64,000 nt of DNA from Fratercula arctica (Eukaryota; Chordata; Aves; Charadriiformes; Alcidae), in the NCBI GenBank assembly GCA_947846985.1, contig CANTUZ010000007.1, positions 31,376,355 to 31,440,354 of the forward strand, in the 5' to 3' direction. The notes under the pieces are model-generated. The model was not told the origin of the DNA. It did no database searches and saw only the letters and a program-made list of their open reading frames with translations. Position 1 is the first letter of the stretch. Every line of letters starts with the position of its first letter. Made by a program: the position numbers and the translations under genes. Below, in pieces: positions 14,101 to 27,544 of this stretch.

Positions 14101-16854
14101 AGAAAACAGGTCTGAAAGTGTTGTTTTCTTACAATCCTAAACACTGCAAACTGCAATAGAGAGACCAGATCTAGACCCAGTGCCAAACTGCAGGGCAAAA
14201 CGGCCCATCCTGAACTCACCCTGCCACCGCTAAACTACATCTACTACCCGAACTAGATCTGTACGCTGCAACATAATATACCACATTGCAGGGTACAGCC
14301 TAAAGGGTTCATCTGCAACATAGGATCATTATTCTACACTATGGTCTCTTCTTCAGCTACAAGAACAGTTCAGGTAAAGCTCTACCTATTCCTCTCTTCA
14401 AGAAAACATCACAGTTTGAGAAGATACTGCTATTCTAAAACCATGAGGTGCATGCTTACTGTGCCTTCCAAGATGAAGCATGTATCTGCAAAAACTAACA
14501 CCCAAACCAGCCATCCTAAAATACATAGTTACTTACTTACCAGATTACATAATATTTGTTACATTTCCAAGATAATAAACATATTAAGATGGCATTTGAA
14601 ATGTACTAAAAATCCATGCATTTTCCCTTTAGGTTATGGACAAATTAGTAGTTTCAATTATATGGTGTCAACAAGATTTTCTTCTCCATGACTAAATGGA
14701 CCAGGGTTTAAAATTCTTCAGTGATCTTATTAATTTAAATTAAGCTTCTAAGAAATTAAGAATAAGAATTTCATTTGATAAAAAGAATTCGCAGCCATGG
14801 AAACTAAAGATTTCTAACACGCTGGTGATAAAAGTACATTTACTCTTGGTCTGGGACAACATTGCTGGCCTTCCATAATTGTAACTGGAACGTGTGATAA
14901 ACTGCTGCTCTTGTACACAGTTAGGGGTTGGGGGTTTTTTAAAAGGAGCTAAAAACATCGACTACCCACCTGTATCTATTTTTGATTTGGTAATGACTGT
15001 ACTTGCTAAAATTCTACCAAAATGTCACTCACAGCTTTGGATTCCAGCTTTTTTAAAACAGAATATGGAGCAGAAAGCATAACCTATTATGCAAAACCGT
15101 CAGATGCTTACTTTTAAAATCACAGAAATAAATGCATAATCCTGATTTTCTTATAGACCAAAACTTTATTAAAAGAAAACTTGAATATAACTATTCAAGA
15201 TAGCCAAGGTATTCTATAAAAAGTACTGAGGTTCTGATCTGCGAATGTCCTGTTGACCCATATAGTCCCTACTCCAGAACTAAGGGATGCCTCTTACCTT
15301 GTGGGTGTAAGTAAAGGCAGAACTAACTGAGACCACTGTGACTTCTGTCTCATCAAATTCACAAACCAGCTAGACACTTACACAGCGCCAACTGTTGCAA
15401 GTAAAACTGCTATCGAATCTCAGCTGCAAAAATGTCAGTTCAGGGCACTCTGCAAAAATCTAGTACTGAATCCTTAACTAAAAAGCCACATTATTAAAAT
15501 GGGGTTTTTTTAGATTAATACTACTCTTTTGAGTGAGAAATTATTCTAAATGATCACACTACAAACATTTCTTACCTCAAACATAAATTAAGTGTACGTT
15601 AGGGGACTTTTTTTAAAAACCTGATTGAAATTGTAATTCATGAGACTCCTGCTGTTGGCAGCTGTATCACTTATCAATGACATCCTTTGGGGGGACTCTC
15701 AGCATGTGGCCCGCATCAAAGGTAATATGCCAGTTTTCATCCTAACTTATATATGCCTTAACAAGAACAAGAATGTTCCAGACTTCAAAATGTAATTAAA
15801 ATATTAAAGTACTTTTTATTGTTAAAATATCATAAATGTGAGATTGCAGCTGACTCATTGGTATTGACAAAGTCAACTATTACTAATACTTGCTTTTCCT
15901 AACACACTGGAGTTCTTTACATACTGGGTTCTTTACATCCTGAAATGTGAAATTAAAGCACATTGGCTAAGCATGCTAATACACCGTAGTGTTTAAACAA
16001 GTATGATACTTTGTGCAAAATGATACACAGACAAGATTTTGTTGAAACAGTACATACAAGGACCTAAAAAAAAAATAAATGTATTTTGACATATGGTACT
16101 TCACTGTTCCTGTTCTTTGGTAGCACTGTGGAAAATCTGCAAATCATTGGGTTGAAACAAGTGTACTTAACAGTTTTGGCATCCCTAATTGCCAGAGTTC
16201 ATCTGATCACCAGCTGATGGTTCCCGCTCCCAGGACCGCTTTCTGCTTTTATCTAACAATGGTTTAACATAAAATACAAAATGCGTTACAGAGAGGTAGA
16301 CCTGGACCACACTTTTCTTTTTCCTTACCTTTCCCACTAAGCATCAAGACCAGAAAGGCAGAGATGCCTGGAGATGCCTCCTCACCCTACGCCTGACTGC
16401 AGAGTAGTTCTGCTTCCGAGAGGGCAGAACAGTACTCTTCACACCATGTCCTTCAGCAGTCACAGGAGACTACTGAAATGTCTAAACTGGAATGATTTTT
16501 CCTTTTAAACTGCAGTGCATCTAATCTGGTCTTAATAAAAATTTATACTGAAAGTCCTAAATTTGGCACGTTTCTGGTAAGTATTGTTCCCTACAGTGCC
16601 ATGGTGATCCCTGGGCCTTGCAGAGAAACATGAGACCTTCTCTTAATGAGGGACACTTTTGAGAAACCTTCTTTCCTTCGGCAAGTTGATATTGACCACG
16701 AATATCTGCTACTACTAACAAATGTGAAAATTATAACCAAGCAAAAAACGTAGCCTTGGCTCTACAGTGGCCAAAATGATTTATGACATCAAGACCTAGT
16801 GAAGATGACTAATACTCTAAAGAGACTGCGTGAGCTCAGCCTGCACTCACGTGT

Positions 16855-17220
16855 TCTGTGCCCACTCCTAATTACTTCATTTACGACTGTAAAAGTGTTT
16901 TAACAGACAAAATTAATTATTTTGAATAATCCTTCTGAAATATGATATGCATTTTAATTGTATGCACCCTGTCATTAATTAAAGTTCCCTATCTTTTAGT
17001 ACATTAATTCAAAGATCATACCAGTGACAAAGCAACAATTATAAGAAGACTGTTTACTAAAATTAAAGTTAAAAGGTTAATGTACTCTTGTGATACACTT
17101 AAAGTAATGCTAAAATGTTTTCATTTGAGTTTTTACTAGACATTATTTTTCTACTCTTTAAAATCAATCTCTTTGTTCCAGGAACACATTCCCTGTCAAT
17201 AAAATGAAAAATGATATAGA
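16855..17220. promoter_or_regulatory. Candidate conserved non-coding element rich in homeodomain-type sites
   Basis: Three TAATTA cores (in cctaattact, aattaattat and cattaattaaag) lie within about 130 bases, with further ATTAAT/TTAATT variants, a tgtttac forkhead-like word and an aacaatta SOX-like word. From base composition I would expect well under one TAATTA in that length. Such clusters are common in developmental enhancers, and genes such as DACH2 often hold enhancers in their introns. Function is inferred from motif density only. Confidence 0.3.
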
Positions 17221-18572
17221 TTTAGGAGGATAGTGGTCTCAGCGTAGCATCTCTCATATTATTATTCCAGTATCATCTGTTACAAAGTAAGACCAATTCC
17301 CACATCTAATTACAAACAGGATTTCAGAGTCATTAAACAAAATACATTTCCATTAGTGCTGCTGTAAGAAGATAGGGGAAAAAATGAAGATTAGTTCATG
17401 CTGCACCTCTGTTTTCCAAGCTTTGAAGATTTAGACCTCTGCACTCTGAGACTATAAATTTGTAAAGGATCTGAAAGGTGACAGACATGTGAAAGCTACA
17501 CAGTTTAGCCATACCATTTGCATTTTGTCATTAGTTTATCTTTTGTTGCACTTAGTTCTGATAGTAGATATGGCAAGAATCTAGAGAGGTTGTTTATGAT
17601 TACACTGTGTGCACCCAGAGGTATTTTATTTGATGTTAGGAAGGAGTTTTTTTAATAGTTATGAATCTTGATTTTCTATACTATATTTGGTCCAGCAGAA
17701 GTTGGAAATCATTGTAAGGAATTCTGTCTTCATGGAAAAAAAAATGTACTTTATGCTCTGGAAAAAAGGAACAGCAGTTCTTTGACTTCAAATAAGGTAA
17801 CAGTCAAAATATACTGAGGAAGCAGATTGTGTGATATGTTTAACTGTTGAAAGATAAGCTTACAAGTATATATATTCTCCATTCATAAAGATTTAACAGC
17901 ATCTAATTGTCGTGAATCCATTTAAAATACACCCTTGAGAATTACCTCCTCAGAAAGCATTCACACAAACCAGAACTTAGACATTTATTAAGAACTTTTC
18001 TAAAAAGAAGTCTATATAATACCTACATTTGCTTGATCTTTAAAATAGTTTATATTAGCTTATGATGTTATATAAGCATCAATTAATTTCATCATCATAA
18101 ATTTCACAAGCATCAAAACCAGAAATTCCTCTCAAAGAAAAAGATGTTTTAAAAAGAAAAGCACAGAGAATTTCATTTCCAGAAGTTGTCCAAAGTTATA
18201 TTTCCTTTATTAGTTTCAAAACTACAGCCAGAGCTACTTCACATTTCTCAGAGCTGGGTGTCAGTCAATCCAAATATATAAATACTAGCTGATAAATCAA
18301 CATTTATGTGTGAATCATATACATTTACTGTAAAGTATTTACATTCATACTTAAACAAATAAGAATACTTTTTAAAAAGACAGTTAAAATATTGACGTGC
18401 ATTCAATAGGTAACCGCTTAAGAATCTATCTAAAATGGGATCTTAAAACAGTTTACAGATACGAAACAAAACTCCACTGAAACTGTGGTTCGCTAAAGTA
18501 TCCTAAAATTCTTGGTATTAAATCCTGCCCAGTGGGGTAACACAACAGAAACTGATCCACTGATATTCACTC

Positions 18573-18788
18573 TCAAATAAAACCCTGATTTGCCAAAGAA
18601 ATAGATGTATGTGTATCCTGTTTCCAAGCTTCACACACGGAGACTGGATTCTCGGGATAATTGAGAGGGCCCATGAAAGCCATCACCATTAGGAAGAAAT
18701 AGAAGAGAATGCAGCAGAATACAAACATCATACAACCAAGCCAAACAAACAGCTTATCACTTCCTGCCTGATGTTTGAGGAGCTGTAT
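18573..18788 (-). other. Candidate terminal exon encoding a membrane-spanning C-terminus, unidentified
   Basis: On the minus strand a strong acceptor-like sequence (tgctgttttcttttttcaag, AG at 18790-18789) is followed at once by an open frame of 71 codons beginning IQLLKHQAGSDK and ending ISLANQGFI before TGA. About residues 13-36 form a continuous hydrophobic segment (LFVWLGCMMFVFCCILFYFF, LMVM), preceded by polar/charged residues and followed by a Pro/Asn/Glu-containing tail: a plausible single transmembrane helix. The frame also continues upstream of the acceptor to an ATG at 18809. An AATAAA word lies downstream at 18211-18206. I do not recognise the protein. It is in the same orientation as DACH2, so it could be a nested gene, an alternative DACH2 terminal exon, or a chance frame; chance remains quite possible. 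Confidence 0.25.
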
Positions 18789-19139
18789 CTTGAAAAAAGA
18801 AAACAGCACATCAACCTTTTCCTCCAGAATTATCAGTCACTGGCTCCAGGAAAGCCTTACTTAAATTATCTGCAGGGAAGTGATTGCTCTGTATCATTCA
18901 GCAACCATGGACATTTTCTGACAAGCAGCAATGGGTAAAGCTGTTTATAGCCTCAGTGTTACGTCAGCGTTTTAGTTCCTTCACTCCATTTTCACTGAAA
19001 AAGAAAGCTTATGATTTCATAGATATCACTTGCAAGTGGGTTCAAGAAACTTCCAAGAAACCAGACCTCCAAACCAATGTATGGAAGCACATCCTGAAAG
19101 CCACTGAACTTCATCACTCATCTTCTTCAGGCCTTCTTA

Positions 19140-19720
19140 TGGCCTTGGGATAAATACTCTTATGCAGAGCTTGTCCTCATAGCCAGTCACCTATGGGGCC
19201 ATAGATGCCTTCATTACCTAGGGGAGCCTCATTCGTACATCAGACTTCAGCGTGCACCTCCCTCGCCTGTGCGCTGTGAGTCAGCCCTGAAGCACCAATG
19301 TCTAGTACAGAGGCTTCAGAAAGTTTTTTTTTGTTCAGACGCACACATGGCACAGTCCTAATCCAGCGTCCAACCTCCCCCAGAGAAATGCATCCCAGAC
19401 TGATGGGCTGAACAGGAGCTGTGAAGTGCTTGAAATCATTTCTGATCTCCAGGAGATCTTTTAAGCTGTGTCTCTGCATGACCCTGACTGTCACTGCCCA
19501 TGTCCCAGCCTGGTCCAATCGGCTGTGTAATATGTATTATACCATGAGCCATACTCACAGTACAACATCATCTGCATGCTTGAGGAAAAAAGGTCACATC
19601 AAAAATGTCATCCTCTTTCCTATTTATCCTACTTATCCCGGTGCTCTATCCTTTTGTGTTCAATGGCTGTGGACTAGCAGCTCACTGCACTTCACCGCTT
19701 AGGAAACAGAGAGATCCACT
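19140..19720. other. GC-richer intronic segment with short frames on both strands
   Basis: Higher GC than the flanks. The minus strand holds a 92-codon frame (19240-19518) and the plus strand a 93-codon frame (19421-19702). Neither product shows a motif I can name. It may be a decayed repeat or transcript fragment. No splice sites define an exon clearly. Confidence 0.25.
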
Positions 19721-22700
19721 TAGCTGCTATATCCGAGTCTCAGCTTCCAGCATGAAAAGCAAGTATCTTCAGACTCACCACAACCAATGCAGGTACACAT
19801 TTAAAGAAATAGAACAGATGCCTCAATTTTTAGGATGAAATGTTTTAATATATCTCCTAGGACTGGAGTCAAACAAGCCTAGTTTTTGGATGAGACGGCA
19901 CAGAAAACAAAACATATTAAATTCTTTCTTACTTCAAGACTGTATATATTCCTCCCGGCAAAAGGACAATTAAAGAAAATTAAACGTATATATGCTTCAC
20001 TAGTTTTTCGACTGATTCTAGAAATACTAATAGTAGTTTTGACTGGTTATATTTTTAAAATGGCATGAATGTTTTGTGTTCTTCAAAAAAATCATCATAT
20101 TTGAAACAATAACTCTGCTCATGTAACACAAAAATACTTGCTTTAACAACAGGAAAAATGACTTCATGAAGTCTGCACGGCACTCAAGGATTAAAAAAAA
20201 AAATCTGTTCTCTGGTCTTGTCATTTTTACTTTTACGGTAAAATAACAGCCTCGGCATCCTGCTTTTTAGAATAAAAGACCTACCTCTTTTGACTTTTCA
20301 AGCACTTGAAAATTTTAAAAGAGAAAAACTAAAAAATGCTGACCATGTAATAGCTGGGTATTCATGGTGGGTGGAGAACATGAAAGGTTACAATATGGAT
20401 CTGTGCCTACGCGTTTCTTTTCAACTTGAGCAGCATCCTCCTGCTTCTGCTAACTCGGCAATCATACAGCTGACAGATTTCTGGGTTTTCTAAATAATGC
20501 ATGGGATTTTCTTTTAACATGTCAGTGCAAAAGTATCAATTCTGCCCCTGTGTCATTTGTGATGCTGATTTTCCTTGACAGCATTCCATTAAACCAATGA
20601 GTTTTTTCCCTCCTGATGGTTCCTTAAATATTCCTCTGAGTGATGTATTTGTGGTTTTTTAAACAGATTGTGAAGGATGTTTGCATTTATGAGAAAACTG
20701 CATGGCAGGTACTGAAGGGAAAAAAGGATAAAAAGATAACACCTTTTTTTTTTTTTCTATGAAAAGCTTTTTCTCTGATCCTCATATACCAAAAGCTAGG
20801 GTGTTTTTCCTTTCTTTTCTGCCTAACTTAGCTCCTTGTCTGGAAATTAAGCAACAAGACTCTACATACAGAATAACATTTTGACTTCCTAAGGAAATAC
20901 CACTGAAACACTTAGTACTGTTTGATATCTCTCTTGGGAAAGCAAAACACATTTATTAAATCATGCATGCTAACTCCAAAAGCCAACAGAAGGAAATAAC
21001 TGCTTTATTCTTTGCACTGAGGTTTTGTACAAACAGGTACTGTCACGGCTTGCTATGCACTGATCCTTCTTTGCTTATGCAGCTTAAAGGATGTTCAAGT
21101 AATATCACCAATACTGTATTTTGCAATCTGTCCTTCAAATTCTAGTTCTATCACATACTTGTACAAATTACCAGCTCCTATGCTATTAAAAAAAAAAGCT
21201 CTTATTTCAAATAAGTTTCAAATTTCCCTAGACAATTATATGCTAATTTCCAGAATATACTTCACCCAATATTAGTATTGCACGATGATGTTACAGATGA
21301 TCTTTACAAACACTTCTGTGCAACCAGAGAGGTTTTGTTTATCTTATTTCTATAGAACAAAATTGATTACGTGGCTGGGCTTTGAGAGATCTGCACACGC
21401 ATCCAGCATACCTGGCTTCAGCTGCCAGCTTCAAACTCTTGATCTTACTCATTTTCTGAAGTGGAATATGAAAGACCACATCACTCCTGGCACATAGTAT
21501 CAGTCATGCTTTACAGGCTTTACAGCATGACTTGCTTTAGCTATGGCAACCTTCTGGACTCAAGGCAATCCTCAGATGTGTGCACTGATTGCCATCAACA
21601 AACTGTCTCATCTCCAAGGACTCCCATGGACTAGTCAAAAAGGAGGAACAGGATTGTGAAAGATTTATGGCCACTGGGAATTGGAGATTTCAGAGGGATT
21701 AATTTCTCCCACTTCCAGGCACCTATGTCCCCAACTACATGGTTCTCTAAATTCAGCCTTCTTTCCCAGATCTTACAAGACGACGAAGACAGACACTAAG
21801 CCACAAGGAACAGCTAGCACAGATCGGATAGACTGTGGGGCCAGAGAACCTACAGTGCCAGATTAAATATGAGATTTTCAACTGCCTGAGAAGTTTGCTT
21901 CAACACTTCATATGATGAGTAGGAAGGTGCAAAAAAATCTCTTTCTCTTCTGCAGAGAGTGGAAGGAGGACCTTAATGTTCAAATGTATAACAACATTCT
22001 TCACAGCCCTGTGAACTAATGCATTACTTCAATTAAAAAATATGTGCAAATTTTTTTTGTACTTTTTTTCCACAGTTTCAGTATTGTCTCTTGCAGCACT
22101 TTTGTAAAATAAGTTATTTAGACTATTCCAGTACTAAACTCCACCATTACTGAGATTATTGTAATATCACACAAAGGAGGTAGGTAGGACCTGATGGCAA
22201 AAGCATACCAGCCGAACTAGAAGCGAGAAATGTGGCGCATTTACTCCCCACTTCCTTAGACACGCTTGTAAGATTCAATTCCACAACTGTAATTTCCTAG
22301 AGGACAACACAATATCTGAGGAATTACAGTCAGTGATCCTGAGAGTTATGAGTTCAGATTTTAAATTGATAGCATGAATTTTGGTTTCAGATAGAGAAAT
22401 TCTTGAAAAAGTTCCATCATGATAGGTGCACACATACAGAGAAAAAGAACAGAAGTGACATTCTAGGCATTACTAGAGAAGCAAATCCAAAATTATTTCA
22501 TACTGACTTCAACAGATACAGATGGGGATTGAAATGAATATGACAAGACATCCTCACCACTTTTTAATTGTACTAATGGCCTGCACATAATGACATACTT
22601 CCAAAAAATCTGGCAAGAAACTTTCAGGACTTAATACTGATCAATTACATTTTAATTCAAAACAAGCAACATCAAAAGAGACTATTCCACTCATCTATCA

Positions 22701-25688
22701 GACTATGGAAAGGAGGAGGAAAGCACACATCTTACTGTGAAATATTCAGTGGCATTGTATCTTATGCTCCCCAAAGGAAGTCAATGTGTAACAGTGAGGT
22801 AAAAAACCAACCATCTATAGTTGTTTTTTAAGTAAAACTGCAACCCTTCAAGTCTTTGTTACAGTAAAAAGAAAAAAACATAAAAATCAAAGGAAGCAAA
22901 AGGTCTTCTGCTCTGTATAACTATATTTCTGATTTGACAGCTACAATTATAATCATTCAGACATCTATTTCCCACAAACTCTCCACAGCCATAACCTTTA
23001 GCGATTAATTATAAAGTTCCAGGAGCAATAGTACACAGACTAATTTCCTAAAACAATAAAAGACAGAATTTCTCATTTGGAGCTAAATGAAACACGAACA
23101 GGTTGTTATTCATGCTGAAATCTAGATGCAGAGTCATGTTGCAGCCATTACAGGAGCTATTAAACACAACCTCAAATCAAAGAAACTGTAGGTCGCTCTC
23201 CTAAAATAAAATGTTTTTCTCACTTATGAGGCTTCTGAGTCCTTTGCTCTGCTCCTTCTTACCTCCTCTTAGTAAAAAAATTTTCAAAATTCAATTTTCT
23301 TTCTCATTTTGCATCCCCATTTTGGTTTTAATAGTCATTTAAACTGTAAGAGTCTAGAGGAAAACAAACATTTGGTAAAGGTTTCATGCGGACAGAATTA
23401 TGATGATGTTCTCCTCACAGTGAATCAAAGTTACAAAATGTGTATCAACTTCTAAACAAAATGCCCACTCTCTTCATGCCCCGTGTCATTCTCCCATGAG
23501 TTTTCTATAGTGAATATCTGATAATTCCTCAGTTATTTTGTATAGTGAAATGTATAGTTAAGTTTTACATTCCATTCATTTTGGTCTTCCTTTTTCACAC
23601 ATCCTGCTGTACCTGCTTAATGTAAACCTTTAAAAAATGATCCTCCAATAAAGACAGAAACCATGCAAACAATCCTAGTGCTGGCACTGCAGATACTAAA
23701 AAGAGGGGAAATTGTGATTTTAATATGATTAATAGTAGTTCTTTTTCTTAAGGATTTACTTTTCTGTCTGCAAGCAACATTGGCACTCGATCCAGAAAAT
23801 GTGCTCTTGGCAATTTTACTGAATTAGGCAATCAAAAGAGGAAAGAATTGAGAAAAGAACTTCACATAACTGACACCATATCCTTATCCTTGGGCCCCAC
23901 TGTAACCAGCTAAAGTCAGCGGGAATTTTTCCAAATATTTAAATTGGTATTGAGTCAGTTGTTGAACTCATTGAATTGCTAAACCATAGAGAACTTTCAT
24001 TTAATATGCATACTCTTGATGTATTGTTGAAAGGCTGGTATGATACTCCCCCAAAAAACTTGTCAACAAGGTATCTAAAACATTAATATTAAATGTACTG
24101 TATATTCTCCCCATAAGAAGTATATAAAATTTGCCATATCAGGTAACACATGAAACCATGAACATTCAAATTAGCAAGCTTTTGTGCAACAGCTTTAAAA
24201 AACCCTAATGCTAACCCTACATCTTTTCTGTATGAAGCTTCCTTGCTTTTCTGTAGGAATTCTATCTTCAGTCACATTTCTTAGCATTTAGTGAAACTTC
24301 ATAATTCATTTTGAACTATATACAGATTATAAGAGTCACACAAACTAAATATGCTTTTTCAGTGCTTTTTTTCTGAATTCAATATGCACTAATTGATTAG
24401 GGTCTGAGAGGTGAATAAGAAATACATATCCTACATAATAGAAAGCTGTGGAAGGATTTAATGCATGAATTAGAAGCCAGATTTCTTCAATACAGATGAG
24501 TACACAAAATTAGCAAAAGGCAATACCACTTTTGGAAAGACTGCTTTGTGCATAATTTGTCATGAATTCAAAGTTATTCCTTTAGAAAATGAGTCTAAGA
24601 CCTCCCAGCTGCTGCTTTATTGGTCTAATAAATTACCATTTTGATGGTACAATGCATATACACTATACACCATCCAAGCAAGCAAACTGTTAGAGCGGCT
24701 TCGTCTTTAGAGACGCATGTGTGACTTCAGAGACGTATGAATGCCGATGGGAGATGTGAATGCAATGAGGGATCAGACAATGCCTCTGTTCTTGAATTGA
24801 TAATGAAAACAAAGGATGTATAAGTTTCCAAAATGGTAAGAGTGTATTGTAGGATTGTTTGTGTCAAAAAAAGTGAGTCCAAGTGAACCCGCCCTTATTG
24901 TATCTATCAGTTCTCTGAGACAAAACAGATCTATCTTATTCTAGGGTCTCTACACTATCCCAGTAAAAGTCTCTTCTATTTACCTGAAAAAAACATTAGA
25001 ATAAACAAAGAAGATATCCTCTTCAAAGGATCCGTTTCTGACTAAGCCTTTGAACGCTATTCTTGTGGAGCTGGGACTTGGGGAGCTTAGTTCAAGTTTA
25101 TACTAATGCTTATAGCAGTATAGACTGAACGTGTGTTCAGTGTCAGTGCCTTCTACCCAAGGTTATTCCAGCCAGGTAGGCCGTAACAAACATTCATCAT
25201 GACTCTCCTCCATAGCTGTGGTTTGCAAATATCCATTTAAGGAAAGAACAAAATGCAGAAAAGCCAGAAAGTCTGAGATTTAGCCTTCCATACTTTACCT
25301 TTCTCCAGTGAACTGTGGAACTCATAATGAGTTCCAACAACCTGATGTTTTGGAAACTTTCCATCGTTTACAGGAAAATTCTAGACTCACTGTATTATTG
25401 CCAATAGAGAAGTCTTTTATTACGACAAATATATTTAGGGAACAGTTTAAAATGTCTGTATTCTAATATAATGAAAACAATCCTTCACCAATATTTTTTA
25501 AAGAATTAATGAAGACGGCCATTAGGAGGAAAACTGGAGGAATACGGCAGGAATGGGTGCAGTAATTTTGACTGGCAGAGCAAAGCTTACAAAATAAAAG
25601 AGCTCAAGCGTCTGAGATGGATTTTTGATTTTGTTTCCCATGCACAAAAACAGGTGTTAAGAGCTCCCCTATAGCTCACATGCACAGC

Positions 25689-25697
25689 ATTACTTAC
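25689..25697 (-). promoter_or_regulatory. DACH2: Splice donor of the DACH2 exon
   Basis: Read on the minus strand, the exon ends CAG and is followed by GTAAGTA, a near-perfect U1 consensus donor. It leaves a single G to start the next codon, the same phase as the acceptor side. Confidence 0.92.
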
Positions 25698-25829
25698 CTG
25701 CATTAGAATTAAGCTCTTCATTTTCTGATTCTGTTCCATTTTGACTTCCACTTCCATGAAGGCTATTCATTGCCATAAGTTTCATTTTCTGTAACTTCAT
25801 AGCCTCTGCCATGGCAGCTGCTGTCAGAC
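25698..25829 (-). CDS. DACH2: Internal exon of Dachshund homolog 2 (DACH2), linker region
   Basis: One 132-nt exon read on the minus strand. It starts with the last two bases of a glycine codon, carries 43 full codons (beginning LTAAAMAEAMKLQKMKLMAM, then NSLHGSGSQNGTESENEELN, ending SNA), and ends on the first base of another codon, so both junctions are phase 1 and the exon is symmetric. The MAEAMKLQKMKLMAM stretch followed by a Gly/Ser/Asn/Glu-rich tail matches my memory of the DACH2 segment after the N-terminal DACHbox-N (Ski/Sno-like) domain. The DACH1 counterpart as I recall it has a long alanine run and a different core (AIAEAMKVKKIKLEAM), so DACH2 fits better. DACH proteins are nuclear cofactors of the SIX/EYA network. 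The segment has no recognised fold and probably acts as a linker between the two conserved DACH domains. The frame has no stops, and the surrounding DNA is non-coding, as expected for a gene with huge introns. The paralogue call is confident but comes from recall, not a search. Confidence 0.93.
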
Positions 25830-25850
25830 CTGGAAAAATATAAATAAATA
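25830..25850 (-). promoter_or_regulatory. DACH2: Splice acceptor and polypyrimidine tract of the DACH2 exon
   Basis: Read on the minus strand, the bases before the exon form a T-rich tract (tttatatttttccag) ending in the AG acceptor at 25831-25830. The reading frame opens immediately after it in phase 1, completing a glycine codon started in the preceding exon. Confidence 0.9.
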
Positions 25851-27280
25851 AAATGCAGTATCACTCCATACAATGCACCACTGAAAAATAGGAAGAACAA
25901 ACCAATTCCTTTCAGTGAGAATAAGTTACATAAATTCAATACTCATTCTTAGTTCAGTTATGTAATGTTATTCTGAACACTATTTTAAAGTCGTTTCAGT
26001 ACACCATCCTAAGGAGGTTTTTTTTTATTCTTTCATGTTTCTTTTTTTTTTACATGTATAGCATAAAGAAATATTTATTTAATAGTATCCCTTTTGATTA
26101 TACTTTTAAATATTATTTCCTGTCACTATGATCATTTTGTCACTTTGATCACGATCTGCTTGACTTATTTAGCTTATTTAGCTGCTACAAAATTTCCAAG
26201 TACGCTAGTAAGATACAGTCTTCATTAATTTCAACACTTCGAAGCCAATTAACATGGAACAATCAATGCTGTACTACTATAATTATATAGCCAAATGATC
26301 AGTGAAAAGACAAGACAAAAAAATTACCCAAGGCAGCGTATTAAAAACAAACACAACAAAACCCACAAAAAACCCACCCAAAACCCGAACTTCTACTGAG
26401 CAGTTGTATCAGAAGCATAACGAAGGCAGAAAGGGTACCAAGGAACAAACAGAAAAGAATAAACAGTCCCAAAATCACCATGATGCTGCCTGCAGAAATT
26501 AAAGGTAATTATTGTCAGGCACTTTTGAGCTCCCTAACCAGACACAGCTGCCATAAGGACAACAGCCAAAAAACAGTGATGTATCATAAATCTATGCTGT
26601 GCCATCTGCCACACCAAAGTCACTCTACTTCAGTATCAAAAGTTTAAAGAGTAAAGCACAGTCATGATGTAGAAAGCACTACAGTCTGAAGGTCCTGAGC
26701 AGTCAGGCATAAACTTGAAGCAAATATAGCCAATACTATCTCCAAGCTCAGTATAAGCAAAGTTTTTGTACTCTCATTCACTTATTCCCCAGCCAACAGA
26801 ATTTCTTACTTGAACTGTGATAGCAGTAAAAGTCCCAGAATCTGACTGTATGAGGCACTTTAGAAAACAGTGTACTAATTCTTCAGCATTTCTGAAAGCT
26901 AATAAAATTGAGGTTAAAGCAAATGGTTTCAGCAGTAAGGGTGTGCTACTGATTGAAACGATGGAAGAAAACGTACAGCAAATCACCCACTGGCATAATC
27001 TTCAATTAAGGGTACTGCTGCGGCTAACGTTACTGAAGTTACTATTTAATTTAACTATTAATAAAACTCCTTTTCATAATTGACTCAGCTCTGGCTGGCT
27101 GTGGCAATGAGGGCTATTCTTCAACTGACTTATCTAAAGATCTATAAAGAACTGAAGAACCATTTCCATGTTCTTGGATGAATCATTATCAGCAGCAGAA
27201 TCTCACTTAGAGCACCCCACTTTGAAAAATGCACTTGAAAACTGCTGTAACATATACATATATCCCTCTACTTTCACCTT

Positions 27281-27305
27281 AAAAAAAAAAAAAAAGAAAA
27301 AAAAA
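27281..27305 (+). repeat. Poly-A / poly-purine tract
   Basis: Fifteen A, one G, nine A, followed by ggatc. No identifiable retroelement precedes it. Confidence 0.85.
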
Positions 27306-27544
27306 GGATCACTATGAAAACCGACATCCTGGATTACATACTTCAAAGCTTTTGGTTTTTTCTCTCCATTTACACTTCAGATTTTCCTTCCTTCAGTTAT
27401 CTTCTGCCAGCTGTGATCAATCACTGAACACTCAGGAAATAAACTATGTACCACTTATTATCAAACACATACAACCTTTACAATACTAACAACAACAACA
27501 AAAAAGCAAGAGTCCCATCACAGTTGCAATGATTTGTTTTCAAA

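Larger units (their letters stand above)
14101..25697. other. Intronic DNA between old CR1 and the DACH2 exon
   Basis: Mostly AT-rich, stop-rich DNA of the intron directly downstream of the DACH2 exon. Two stretches stand out and are listed separately: a block dense in TAATTA-type sites (16860-17220) and a membrane-protein-like minus-strand frame (18573-18788). A GC-richer segment around 19140-19720 carries short frames on both strands without recognisable similarity. Confidence 0.6.

Noticed and set aside
24955..25000. Possible next DACH2 exon (a tcccag word suggesting Ser-Trp-Asp)
   Set aside because: The minus-strand frame reads TWD-like codons only briefly, then a stop, and does not continue with the expected Gly/Ser-rich DACH2 sequence.
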